64,000 nt of DNA from Nitrospirota bacterium (GTDB taxonomy: Bacteria; Nitrospirota; Thermodesulfovibrionia; Thermodesulfovibrionales; UBA6898). Made by a program: the position numbers and the translations under genes. Where the stretch lies: contig JAJXTV010000017.1 in assembly GCA_021783515.1 (NCBI GenBank), positions 1 through 64,000 on the forward strand, written 5' to 3'. Below the pieces are notes generated by a model that saw only the letters and a program-made list of their open reading frames with translations, was not told the origin of the DNA and did not search any database. Below, in pieces: positions 28,872-37,366 of the stretch; within the stretch, counting starts at the first letter, position 1, and every line of letters begins with the position of its first letter.

Positions 28872-30064
28872 CAGAGCTCTATCCCCTTCATCCGCGCCAC
28901 CTGCTGCACGTCCTTGTCGCCGCGGCCGGAAAGATTGACGATCACCACGCCGCCCTTCGGCAGCCCGGGGACGAGTTTCACCGCCTCGGCGAGGGCATGA
29001 GACGATTCTAGCGCCGGGATTATCCCTTCCGTCTTCGACAGCAGTTCGAAGGCCCTCATCGCCTCGTCGTCCGTTGCGTATGTATACCGCGCCCTGCCCG
29101 ACTCCCTGAGAAACGCATGTTCCGGCCCTACCGCCGCATAATCGAGGCCGGCCGAGACAGAATGAGTACCGAGGATATTGCCGTCGTCGTCCTGAAGGAG
29201 GAAACTCTTCGTGCCCTGGAGCACGCCGAGAGACCCGCCGGCGAACCGCGCGGCATGCTCTCCCGGGAGGATACCCCTTCCCCCCGCCTCGACGCCGACC
29301 ATCTTCACGTCCGCGTCTTCGATAAAGGCGTGAAAGAGCCCCATCGCATTGCTCCCGCCGCCGATACAGGCGATCAGATAGTCCGGCAGCCTTCCTTCAG
29401 CGGAGAGGACCTGCCTTCTGGCCTCCCTGCCGATGACCGACTGAAAATCTCTCACGACCAGGGGAAACGGGTGGGGGCCGAAGACGGTCCCGAGGACATA
29501 ATGGGTGGACCTCACGTTCGTGGTCCAGTCGCGCATCGCCTCATTGATCGCGTCCTTGAGCGTCCTCGATCCGATCGCCACCTCGACCACTTTGGCCCCC
29601 AGAAGCTTCATCCTGAAGACGTTCAGGGACTGACGGGCGATGTCGTCCGAACCCATATAAATTTCGCACTCGAGCCCGCAGAGGGCCGCGCCGGTCGCGG
29701 TCGCGACGCCGTGCTGTCCCGCCCCGGTCTCTGCGATGAGTCTCTTCTTCCCCATCTTCTTCGCAAGGAGCGCCTGGCCGAGCGCATTGTTGATCTTGTG
29801 GGCTCCGGTGTGGGCGAGATCCTCCCGCTTCAGATAGATCCTCGCGCCCCCCAGGGTATCGGTCAGTCTCTTCGCAAAGTAGAGCGGGGTCGGCCTGCCG
29901 ACATAGGTCTTCAGAAGAAGATCGATCTCCTCCTTAAACTGCCCGTCCTTTTTCAGCGCGTGATACGCCTTTTCGAGTTCATCGAGCGCCGGCATCAGCG
30001 TCTCGGGCGCAAAACGACCGCCATACGCTCCGAAATATCCTCTCCTGTCAGGAAACTTCTTGAT
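28871..30064 (-). CDS. trpB: tryptophan synthase beta chain (homology-supported start is ATC at 30064; first ATG at 29995)
   Basis: PLP motif [45 protein letters not shown]; in-frame upstream sequence (ATC)[33 protein letters not shown]. Confidence 0.95.
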   Translation of the reverse strand: MKKFPDRRGYFGAYGGRFAPETLMPALDELEKAYHALKKDGQFKEEIDLLLKTYVGRPTPLYFAKRLTDTLGGARIYLKREDLAHTGAHKINNALGQALLAKKMGKKRLIAETGAGQHGVATATGAALCGLECEIYMGSDDIARQSLNVFRMKLLGAKVVEVAIGSRTLKDAINEAMRDWTTNVRSTHYVLGTVFGPHPFPLVVRDFQSVIGREARRQVLSAEGRLPDYLIACIGGGSNAMGLFHAFIEDADVKMVGVEAGGRGILPGEHAARFAGGSLGVLQGTKSFLLQDDDGNILGTHSVSAGLDYAAVGPEHAFLRESGRARYTYATDDEAMRAFELLSKTEGIIPALESSHALAEAVKLVPGLPKGGVVIVNLSGRGDKDVQQVARMKGIEL

Positions 30065-30193
30065 TTCAGGCCTCTCTCTCTGCCAAGTCCTTGTTTTTAT
30101 ACGGCTTTATAAAAATATCCTGAAGCTGTATTATATCCCAAAATCGGCAAATATGGACAGTCCCGGACCGTCCGAAGAAGCGCCGGGATGACG

Positions 30194-31186
30194 TTAGATA
30201 ACGAGGACCGCCAGTTTGCAGATGAGCCATGCGAGGATCGCGCAGGCAGGAAGAGTAAGGACCCAGGCGACGACGATCCTGCCGGCGACCCCCCACCTCA
30301 CCGCCGAGAGCCTCTTCGTGGCGCCCACACCCATGATCGTCGAAGAGATGATATGGGTCGTCGAAAGAGGAAGCCCGACCCTCGAAGCGATCTCGATGAC
30401 GGTGGCGGCCGACGCCTCTGCGGCAAAGCCATGGATCGGCCTGAGGTGCACCAGTTTCACTCCCAGGGTCTTGATGACCCTCCATCCTCCGAGGGCAGTT
30501 CCGCACGCCATGGCCGACGCGCAGAGCACCATCACCCAGATCGGCACATGAAAGCCCGGGAGCTTATAGTAGCTGACGAGCGCCATGGCGATGATGCCCA
30601 TCGTCTTTTGGGCATCGTTGTTGCCGTGGCTGAAGGCCATATAGGCCGCCGACACGATCTGCAGCCGGTTGAAAAGCGGGTTAACGAGGGAAAGCGGAGA
30701 CCTCTTAAAAAGCCACATCAGAAGGAGCATCAACAAAAACCCAAGAAAAAACCCGACTATGGGCGAGACGATAAGGCCTATGAAGACCTTAAAGACCCCT
30801 TTTTGGATGATGACTCCGGTCCCCGCGGTCGCGACCGCGGCGCCGAGGATGCTGGAGAGGATTGCATGGCTCGAAGACGTCGGGAGCCCGAAATACCATG
30901 TCAGCAGGTCCCAGAGTATCGCCGAAAGCAGCGCCGAAACGACAGTCAGCTGGGTCACCGCAGCGGTCTCGATGAGGCCGGCGCCGACCGTCTTTGCGAC
31001 CGCGGTGCCGGTGAGCGCGCCGACAAGGTTCAGGCAGGCGGCCATGACCACGGCAACCTTCGGCGAGAGCACCCTTGTGGATACGGACGTGGCGATTGCG
31101 TTTGCGGTGTCGTGAAACCCGTTGATGAAGTCGAAGACAGTGCCGAGAACTACGACGAAGACGAGCAGCGCAAAGGTGTCATGCAT
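30194..31186 (-). CDS. pit: PiT-family inorganic phosphate transporter
   Basis: FDFINGFHDTANAIATSVSTRVLSP...MAFSHGNNDAQKTMGIIAMAL. Confidence 0.95.
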   Translation of the reverse strand: MHDTFALLVFVVVLGTVFDFINGFHDTANAIATSVSTRVLSPKVAVVMAACLNLVGALTGTAVAKTVGAGLIETAAVTQLTVVSALLSAILWDLLTWYFGLPTSSSHAILSSILGAAVATAGTGVIIQKGVFKVFIGLIVSPIVGFFLGFLLMLLLMWLFKRSPLSLVNPLFNRLQIVSAAYMAFSHGNNDAQKTMGIIAMALVSYYKLPGFHVPIWVMVLCASAMACGTALGGWRVIKTLGVKLVHLRPIHGFAAEASAATVIEIASRVGLPLSTTHIISSTIMGVGATKRLSAVRWGVAGRIVVAWVLTLPACAILAWLICKLAVLVI

Positions 31187-31796
31187 ATTTGAGGACTATC
31201 GCCTCCAGGACATTCGCAACGTCTTCGCATCTGTCCGAGGCGTCTTCAAGGTGCTCGTATACCTCTTTCCACTTAATGATGAGGACCGGGTCTTTCACCT
31301 CGTCGAAAAGCCTCCCCAACGCGTCCCTGAAGCCCCTGTCGATCCTGTTTTCGAGCCTGTTGATCTCGATGCAGTATTCCTGGACATGGGCATAGTTCTT
31401 TTCCTTCAGTTTCTTGATTGCCTTGTGCATCACCTCGGCGGTAGTCAGGAGGTCCTTCGACATCACGACGGCCTCCGGAGTCGATTCCCTTATCTTGAAT
31501 ACCGCGATCCTGTCGGCCACCGCCCATATCAGGTCGATAACGTCGTCCATTCTTGAGGCGAGCGAATAGAGGTCCTCCCTGTCGATCGGCGTGATGAAGG
31601 TCTTATTCAGCTTCTTCATGATATCGTGGGTCAGCATATCGCTGTCCTGCTCCACCTCGTGAATCTCCTTGGCCCTGGCCTCGAGGCTGTCGAAGTTTTC
31701 CATCAACTCGACGAGCAGGGACGCGGCCTTCGTAATGTTCAGCGAAGTCCTGTCGAATATCTCGAAGAAATCTATTTCTTTGGGAAAAAGCCTCAT
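31179..31796 (-). CDS. DUF47/PhoU-like protein
   Basis: ALEAR..EIHEVEQDSDMLTHDIMKKLNKTFITPIDREDLYSLASRMDDVIDLI. Confidence 0.94.
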   Translation of the reverse strand: MRLFPKEIDFFEIFDRTSLNITKAASLLVELMENFDSLEARAKEIHEVEQDSDMLTHDIMKKLNKTFITPIDREDLYSLASRMDDVIDLIWAVADRIAVFKIRESTPEAVVMSKDLLTTAEVMHKAIKKLKEKNYAHVQEYCIEINRLENRIDRGFRDALGRLFDEVKDPVLIIKWKEVYEHLEDASDRCEDVANVLEAIVLKYA

Positions 31797-31871
31797 CGCA
31801 GTTCAGCCCCGGATAGCTTATAAGAATCCCTCCGGCTGTGTCAAATAAACCGCCGCAGGGCCGTTATCAGA

Positions 31872-32957
31872 TCAGCAGTTCGCGGCGAAGACCCTACGTA
31901 TCTCCTCTGCCGACAGACCGCCCTTTATCGTCACGGCGCCGATCCTTTCGGGCAGGACGAACTTCAGGTTCCCGGCCACCGCCTTCTTGTCCAGCTGCAT
32001 CGCCGAGAGGACCGCATCGAATGAGATATCCTCCGGAAGCGACGACGGCAGACCGTAGAGTTCGATGAGGGCCCTGATCCGCGCGGTCTGCCCTGCTTCC
32101 AGAAGACCCGCCTGCTGCCCGAGCCTCGCCTCGGCGTACATTCCGATCGCTACACCCTCCCCGTGCAGATACCTCGCGTACCCCGTCGCCGTCTCGAGCG
32201 CATGACCAATCGTATGACCGTAATTGAGTATTGCCCGCAGACCCGACTCCCGCTCATCTTTCGAGACCACCTCGGCCTTTATCTCGCAGGATCTCCGGAT
32301 GACCCGCTCCAGGGCTTCCGGATCGTGGGCCAGGACCTCCCGGGAGTGTTCCTCGAGAAAACGGAAAAATTCCTCGTCCCATATCACCCCGTACTTGATC
32401 ACCTCGGCGATCCCGGAGAGGAATTCCCTCTGGGGGAGGGTCTTCAGCGTTTCAGTATCGATCCAGACAAGCCTCGGCTGCCAGAACGATCCGATCATGT
32501 TCTTCCCCAGCGGATGGTTCACCCCGGTCTTTCCGCCTACCGAACTGTCGACCTGCGCCAGAAGGGTTGTCGGCACCTGGACGAAATCGACCCCCCGCAT
32601 ATAGGTCGACGCGGCAAACCCGGCGATGTCGCCGATCACTCCGCCTCCCAGCGCGACCACCACCGCTTTCCTGTCGAGCCTCGCCTTCAGCATGTCGGTG
32701 TAGATCTCCTCCACCGAGGAGAGGCTCTTGAATCCTTCTCCGTCGGGGATCAGTATGCGGGCGAGCTCAAACCCTGCGTCCCTGATCGACCGGGCCACCG
32801 TTTCTCCGTGCAGGCCGAATACCGTCGGATTACTCACAAGACAGATCTTCCTGCTGAATTCAAACTTCAGGAGGTTTTTCCCGATCTCTCCGAGGCGGCC
32901 CGCGTCGATGACGATATTGTAGCTCCTGTCGCCCAGGTCGACCCTTATCTTCTGCAT
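31872..32957 (-). CDS. aroB: 3-dehydroquinate synthase
   Basis: VVALGGGVIGDIAGFAASTYMRGVDFVQVPTTLLAQVDSSVGGKTGVNHPLGKNMIGSFWQP. Confidence 0.98.
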   Translation of the reverse strand: MQKIRVDLGDRSYNIVIDAGRLGEIGKNLLKFEFSRKICLVSNPTVFGLHGETVARSIRDAGFELARILIPDGEGFKSLSSVEEIYTDMLKARLDRKAVVVALGGGVIGDIAGFAASTYMRGVDFVQVPTTLLAQVDSSVGGKTGVNHPLGKNMIGSFWQPRLVWIDTETLKTLPQREFLSGIAEVIKYGVIWDEEFFRFLEEHSREVLAHDPEALERVIRRSCEIKAEVVSKDERESGLRAILNYGHTIGHALETATGYARYLHGEGVAIGMYAEARLGQQAGLLEAGQTARIRALIELYGLPSSLPEDISFDAVLSAMQLDKKAVAGNLKFVLPERIGAVTIKGGLSAEEIRRVFAANC

Positions 32958-33454
32958 TTGATGACCCCCGCAATCTCTTCCGCCACCTGGAGCGGTGTCT
33001 TCCCATCAGTATCGATCATGGTCCCCGCCTTTTCATAAAAAGGCATCCTGAAGGCGAGGAGGTCTTCGATCTTAGCAAGCGGGTCTTCCACGTTGAGGAG
33101 CGGCCGGTCGCCGCTGCCGGCCGTCCTCGCGAGGATCGTCTGCGGGGCGGCGCGCAGGCAGAATATCACGCCGGTTTCCCTCAGGGCGGCCATATTCTCC
33201 TCCCTCAGGACCGCGCCGCCGCCGGTCGAGATAATAAGATTCCTCTGGCGGGCGAACCTCCTGATGACCTCGGTCTCGAGGTCACGGAAATAGGGCTCGC
33301 CGAAATCCCTGAAGATATCGGCGATCTTCATGCCTCGGCCTGCCTCGATCTCGGAGTCGACATCCACCAGACGCATGCTCAGGAGCCTCGAGAGTTCCCT
33401 GCCGACTGCGGTCTTGCCTGTTCCCATGAAGCCTGTCAATACTATATTCGTCAT
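32945..33454 (-). CDS. aroK: shikimate kinase
   Basis: IVLTGFMGTGKTAVGRELSRLLSMRLVDVDSEIE...ISTGGGAVLREEN. Confidence 0.96.
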   Translation of the reverse strand: MTNIVLTGFMGTGKTAVGRELSRLLSMRLVDVDSEIEAGRGMKIADIFRDFGEPYFRDLETEVIRRFARQRNLIISTGGGAVLREENMAALRETGVIFCLRAAPQTILARTAGSGDRPLLNVEDPLAKIEDLLAFRMPFYEKAGTMIDTDGKTPLQVAEEIAGVIKCRR

Positions 33455-33507
33455 GTGAATTCCTCAATAATCTCTGGCGGTCCGGGCCGGGAAGCGGGAC
33501 GGCAACC

Positions 33508-34722
33508 TCAATAACCGTCCACCTGGGAGAGATATGAACGATAATTCCGTCTGATTTCTTTTTCGCTGTCTCCGCCGAACTTCTCGAGAAAGGCATCGGT
33601 CAACACCAGCGCAGCCATCGCCTCTCCGACGACTGCGGCGGCGGGGACCGCACAGACGTCGGAGCGCTCGTATGCCGCCTCGAAGGGCTTCTTCGTCCTG
33701 ATATCGACCGACATGAGCGGCCTTCTCAGCGTCGGGATCGGCTTCATCGCGGCCCGTATAATGATCGGCATCCCGTTGGACATGCCGCCTTCGATGCCTC
33801 CGGCGTTGTTCGACTTCCTGAAGAACCTGAGCCCCCGCGGGCGGGAAGGGGAAGAGTCGTAAAAAATCTCGTCCATGACTCGCGACCCGGAGGCCTCCGC
33901 CATCGCAAGCCCGAGTCCCGTCTCGACCGCCTTGATCGCTTGAATACCCATCAGCGCCTGAGCAAGCCGGCCGTCGAGCTTCAGGTCCCATTGTGTGTGG
34001 CTGCCGAGGCCTACCGGCACGCCCGTAGCGAATACCTCGAAAACGCCGCCGACCGAATCGCCGTCCTTTATCGCCGCGTCAATGCGTCGGATCATCCGCT
34101 TCGAGGCGGCCGGGTCCGCGCATCTGACCGGTGACTTTTCTGCCTCCTCGAACAAATTCATCAGTGCATCCCCGTCCGTTGCCGGTGACGCCGTCTTTGC
34201 CTTCTGGCTGCCGATCGCCAGGACATGGCTGCCTATCAGGATTCCAAAGACCGCAAGAAACTTTTTGGCGACCGCGCCGAGCGCAACCCGCATCGCCGTC
34301 TCCCTTGCGCTCGACCGCTCAAGGATATTGCGGAGATCTTTCTGATCGTATTTCAGCGCTCCCGCCAGGTCGGCATGCCCCGGCCGCGGGCGGGTAACGG
34401 GGGCCCCCTTGCCGTCCGCCGGCTCCGGCTTTGCGCCCGGGTCAGGATTCATCACCATGCGCCAATTCTCCCAGTCCCTGTTTTCCACAAGCAGGGCGAT
34501 CGGCGAGCCGAGCGTCCTGCCGCGGCGAACACCCGAGAGAATCGTCGCCCTGTCAGACTCTATCTTCATTCTGCCGCCGCGGCCGTATCCTCCCTGCCGC
34601 CTCCGCAGCTCTCCATCGATGTCCCCAGATGAGAGGGACATCCCCGAAGGGATCCCCTCGATAATGCCCGCAAGCGCCCTGCCGTGCGACTCGCCTGCGG
34701 TCGAAAAACGAAGTCTCGCCAT
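33508..34722 (-). CDS. aroC: chorismate synthase
   Basis: [24 protein letters not shown]...[35 protein letters not shown]...[13 protein letters not shown]. Confidence 0.98.
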   Translation of the reverse strand: MARLRFSTAGESHGRALAGIIEGIPSGMSLSSGDIDGELRRRQGGYGRGGRMKIESDRATILSGVRRGRTLGSPIALLVENRDWENWRMVMNPDPGAKPEPADGKGAPVTRPRPGHADLAGALKYDQKDLRNILERSSARETAMRVALGAVAKKFLAVFGILIGSHVLAIGSQKAKTASPATDGDALMNLFEEAEKSPVRCADPAASKRMIRRIDAAIKDGDSVGGVFEVFATGVPVGLGSHTQWDLKLDGRLAQALMGIQAIKAVETGLGLAMAEASGSRVMDEIFYDSSPSRPRGLRFFRKSNNAGGIEGGMSNGMPIIIRAAMKPIPTLRRPLMSVDIRTKKPFEAAYERSDVCAVPAAAVVGEAMAALVLTDAFLEKFGGDSEKEIRRNYRSYLSQVDGY

Positions 34723-34777
34723 TCTGTCGTCAGCTCCCTAAGAGTATTCCGCGCTTTCGCGCGTTAGATTATAGCAT

Positions 34778-34798
34778 CAAAAAGGGCAACGAGGCCCT
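34778..34798 (-). terminator. rho-independent terminator overlapping the stop region of subtilase 1
   Basis: Minus strand AGGGC-CTCGTT-GCCCT-TTTT. Confidence 0.65.
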
Positions 34799-36620
34799 AA
34801 TTTTTCCGTCGATGCAGCCGCGCCCCCCCCAGCAAAAGAAGCGGCAGCAAATAGACGAACAGGTCCGCGGCCGACGCAGAACCCCTCGCGCCGACGGAGC
34901 ATCCCCCTCCGCCGCCGCCTGAAGTGGGAGGGGTTGGCTGGGGCCCCTCCTCAGTTGTCGCCGCAGCCTGGTTGGAATATCCCGACGACGCGGGTATCGT
35001 GCTGAAGGCGCTCACCCGATACGTATACGCAGTAGAGGGCAGAAGCCCCTTGCTGTCCGCATATGTCGTCGCGTCCGGCCCTGTCCTGTCTATCTCCTCG
35101 AAGTTACCGCCGGTCGTCTTCCTCTCTATCACATAACCGTCCTCTCCGGTTGCGTGGTCCGTCCACGCAAGGGTGATCGAAGATGACGATACGGCGGCGG
35201 CGGAAAGTCCATCCGGCGGCAGCAGCGAAGAGAGCGCCTTGTAGGCATTGGCCCGGCCGCCGCTAACCGTGCGGCCTTGCAGAGACGGCAGCGGGTCGAC
35301 ATAGCGAATGATGGTGGCGCGGACCTGCTGGTAGCTGAAATTGGGGTAGAAGCTTTCGAACAGGCCTGCCAGCCCTGTAATGTGGGGCGTAGCCATTGAA
35401 GTCCCGGAGCAGAATTCATAGCCCACCCCGAAAGATATGCCGCAAAAGGGCGACTTAAGGGATGTGGGCACGGTGCTCAGGATGTCGACGCCGGGGGCCG
35501 CCACCTGCACGCTCTTTTCACCGTAATTACTGAAAGAGGCGAGCGTATCGGTCTCGTCGGTCGCCGCGACGGAAATGATATTCGGAAGATTGTAGCCGGC
35601 CGGATAGACCGGCGTTACATCGTTATTGCTGCCGACCGAATTGGCGTCGCCATTTCCCGCGGCGGTGATAAAGAGAATGCCGGCAGCGTTTGCAGCGGAA
35701 ATCGCGCTCTTTTCAAGGTTAGAAAAGGTGTCACCGGCGAAACTGGCGTTGATGATCCTCGCACCGTTGGCGATCGCATACTCGATCGCGGCGGCCTCGT
35801 CGGCAACCGTCCCTTCGCCCTTGGAGTCGAGCACCTTCAGCGGCATGAGCCTCACCTTCCAGAGCATCCCCGCGATGCCGGTGGCGTTGTTGCCGACCGC
35901 GCCGATAATGCCGCTCACATGGCTGCCGTGGCCGTCGTCGTCCATGGGATTATTGTCCTTGGCTACGAAGTTCCATCCCCTGCAGTCGGCGACATAGCCG
36001 TTATGGTCGTTATCGCTTCCGGATGAGCAGTCGGAATCGCCCGGGTTGGTCCAGATATTGGCCGCAAGGTCGGCATGGGTATAGTCGATTCCGGTATCGA
36101 TGACTGCAATAACAAGACCGCTGTTGCCGCTGATGACGTCCCACGCCTGGGGCATATGCATGTCGGCGCCGGCGACAAGACGGTTGCTGAGCGCCCACTG
36201 CGAGCTAAACGACGGATCGTTCGGGACCGTAGAGCGGACCGACCTGAGATAGTTGGGCTCGGCATATTCGACATCGGGGTCCTGCATATAGAGGGTGACG
36301 GCATCCCTTACCGAAAGACCGAGGGGAAGCCTCACCTGCTCCGCACGGAGCAGGGGCAGGTCCCTCATCTTCTTTGTGCCCAGCGCACCTTGCAACCGCG
36401 CCGAGGAGGACGAGCGCATCTCGGACTTGTATCTGACAATCAGTTCGCCCTCCCTGAAGCCGTTTCTTTCGATGTTCGCCAATATCGACTGCAGCGTAAT
36501 CTTTGCGGCGGCGGGTGCCCCTGCCGCGACAGTCGCCCCACTCGTAGAGACGGCAGCGTTCCATGAGTTGCCGCAGGAAACAAGAAGGAGGACACACACC
36601 AGGGCCAGCAGCTTTTTCAT
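34797..36620 (-). CDS. S8 subtilisin-like lipoprotein protease with FN3 domain and Cys-containing C-terminal sorting-like signal
   Basis: Lipobox LLLVSCGNS; VIAVIDTGIDYTH, DGHGSHVSG, FCSGTSMATPH; FN3; C-terminus GGGGGGCSVGARGSASAADLFVYLLPLLLLGGARLHRRKN. Confidence 0.92.
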   Translation of the reverse strand: MKKLLALVCVLLLVSCGNSWNAAVSTSGATVAAGAPAAAKITLQSILANIERNGFREGELIVRYKSEMRSSSSARLQGALGTKKMRDLPLLRAEQVRLPLGLSVRDAVTLYMQDPDVEYAEPNYLRSVRSTVPNDPSFSSQWALSNRLVAGADMHMPQAWDVISGNSGLVIAVIDTGIDYTHADLAANIWTNPGDSDCSSGSDNDHNGYVADCRGWNFVAKDNNPMDDDGHGSHVSGIIGAVGNNATGIAGMLWKVRLMPLKVLDSKGEGTVADEAAAIEYAIANGARIINASFAGDTFSNLEKSAISAANAAGILFITAAGNGDANSVGSNNDVTPVYPAGYNLPNIISVAATDETDTLASFSNYGEKSVQVAAPGVDILSTVPTSLKSPFCGISFGVGYEFCSGTSMATPHITGLAGLFESFYPNFSYQQVRATIIRYVDPLPSLQGRTVSGGRANAYKALSSLLPPDGLSAAAVSSSSITLAWTDHATGEDGYVIERKTTGGNFEEIDRTGPDATTYADSKGLLPSTAYTYRVSAFSTIPASSGYSNQAAATTEEGPQPTPPTSGGGGGGCSVGARGSASAADLFVYLLPLLLLGGARLHRRKN

Positions 36621-36751
36621 ATCTTCTCCTCGATCACCATCACGCTCCTGTCATTGCAGGCAGGGATGGTCCGTGTATGCGGCTTCGGTCATCCGGCGCC
36701 GCGGCCGGCCGCACAAATTGCGTAATCAGGAAACGCGTTTCATACAGTATA

Positions 36752-37285
36752 TCATAGGGACCCCAGGTAGACGGCGTTCGCCAGAAGATGGAAGATCGTC
36801 GACGGGATGACGCTGGAGGTCCTCAGATACAGAAACCCCATAACCAGAGAAGGGAAGAAGGTGAGGGGAGCATAAGAGTCTCCGGAATAAAAAAACGCCG
36901 GGAGGTGGGCTACGCTGAAGAGCAGGCTCGTAAGGACGATCCCCCTGAAATTGTTCCCGGCCGTCTCCTGGATAAAGCCGCGGAAGAAAACCTCTTCCGG
37001 AAAACAGACCCCGAAAAGCTGGGCCGTCAGCATTACCGGGCCCGGCATAGAAAAACTCCTGCCCTGCAGGAAAAGAAAAAGAAACGGCAGCAACACAGAG
37101 ACGGAGACCATCGCCGTAAGGGCCGCCTGCCTGGCGGAGATGCCCATGGTGATCTTCCCCCCGAGTGCCAGGGGCGCGGCTACCAGATAGATGGGGAGCA
37201 GATATGCTGCAAAGCGGAGGCTGAATGCATGTGAGGCAAAGACGATCACGAGGAGCAGGGCATACGCGAAAAGGGCCTTCTTCAC
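36752..37285 (-). CDS. CPBP-family intramembrane glutamic endopeptidase (GTG start proposed)
   Basis: Polytopic; CFPEEVFFRGFIQE (EExxxR), FSVAHLPAFF, FHLLANAV (HxxxN). ORF track start 37351 would overlap the upstream terminator. Confidence 0.88.
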   Translation of the reverse strand: MKKALFAYALLLVIVFASHAFSLRFAAYLLPIYLVAAPLALGGKITMGISARQAALTAMVSVSVLLPFLFLFLQGRSFSMPGPVMLTAQLFGVCFPEEVFFRGFIQETAGNNFRGIVLTSLLFSVAHLPAFFYSGDSYAPLTFFPSLVMGFLYLRTSSVIPSTIFHLLANAVYLGSL

Positions 37286-37309
37286 GAGGGATCCGCTCCC
37301 TTCAGCAAC

Positions 37310-37336
37310 AAAAACAGAGAGGGGCCGAAGCCCCTC
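37310..37336 (-). terminator. rho-independent terminator of subtilase 2
   Basis: Minus strand GAGGGGC-TTCG-GCCCCTC-TCTGTTTTTG. Confidence 0.8.
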
Positions 37337-37366
37337 CCGAGGATGTCTCACGCAACTGAGGGGGGA

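Noticed and set aside
30188-31192. 334-aa plus ORF opposite pit
   Set aside because: Charged low-complexity shadow of a clear PiT transporter gene.
31872-34722. aroB-aroK-aroC cluster
   Set aside because: Ordinary shikimate-pathway genes; no unusual fusions.
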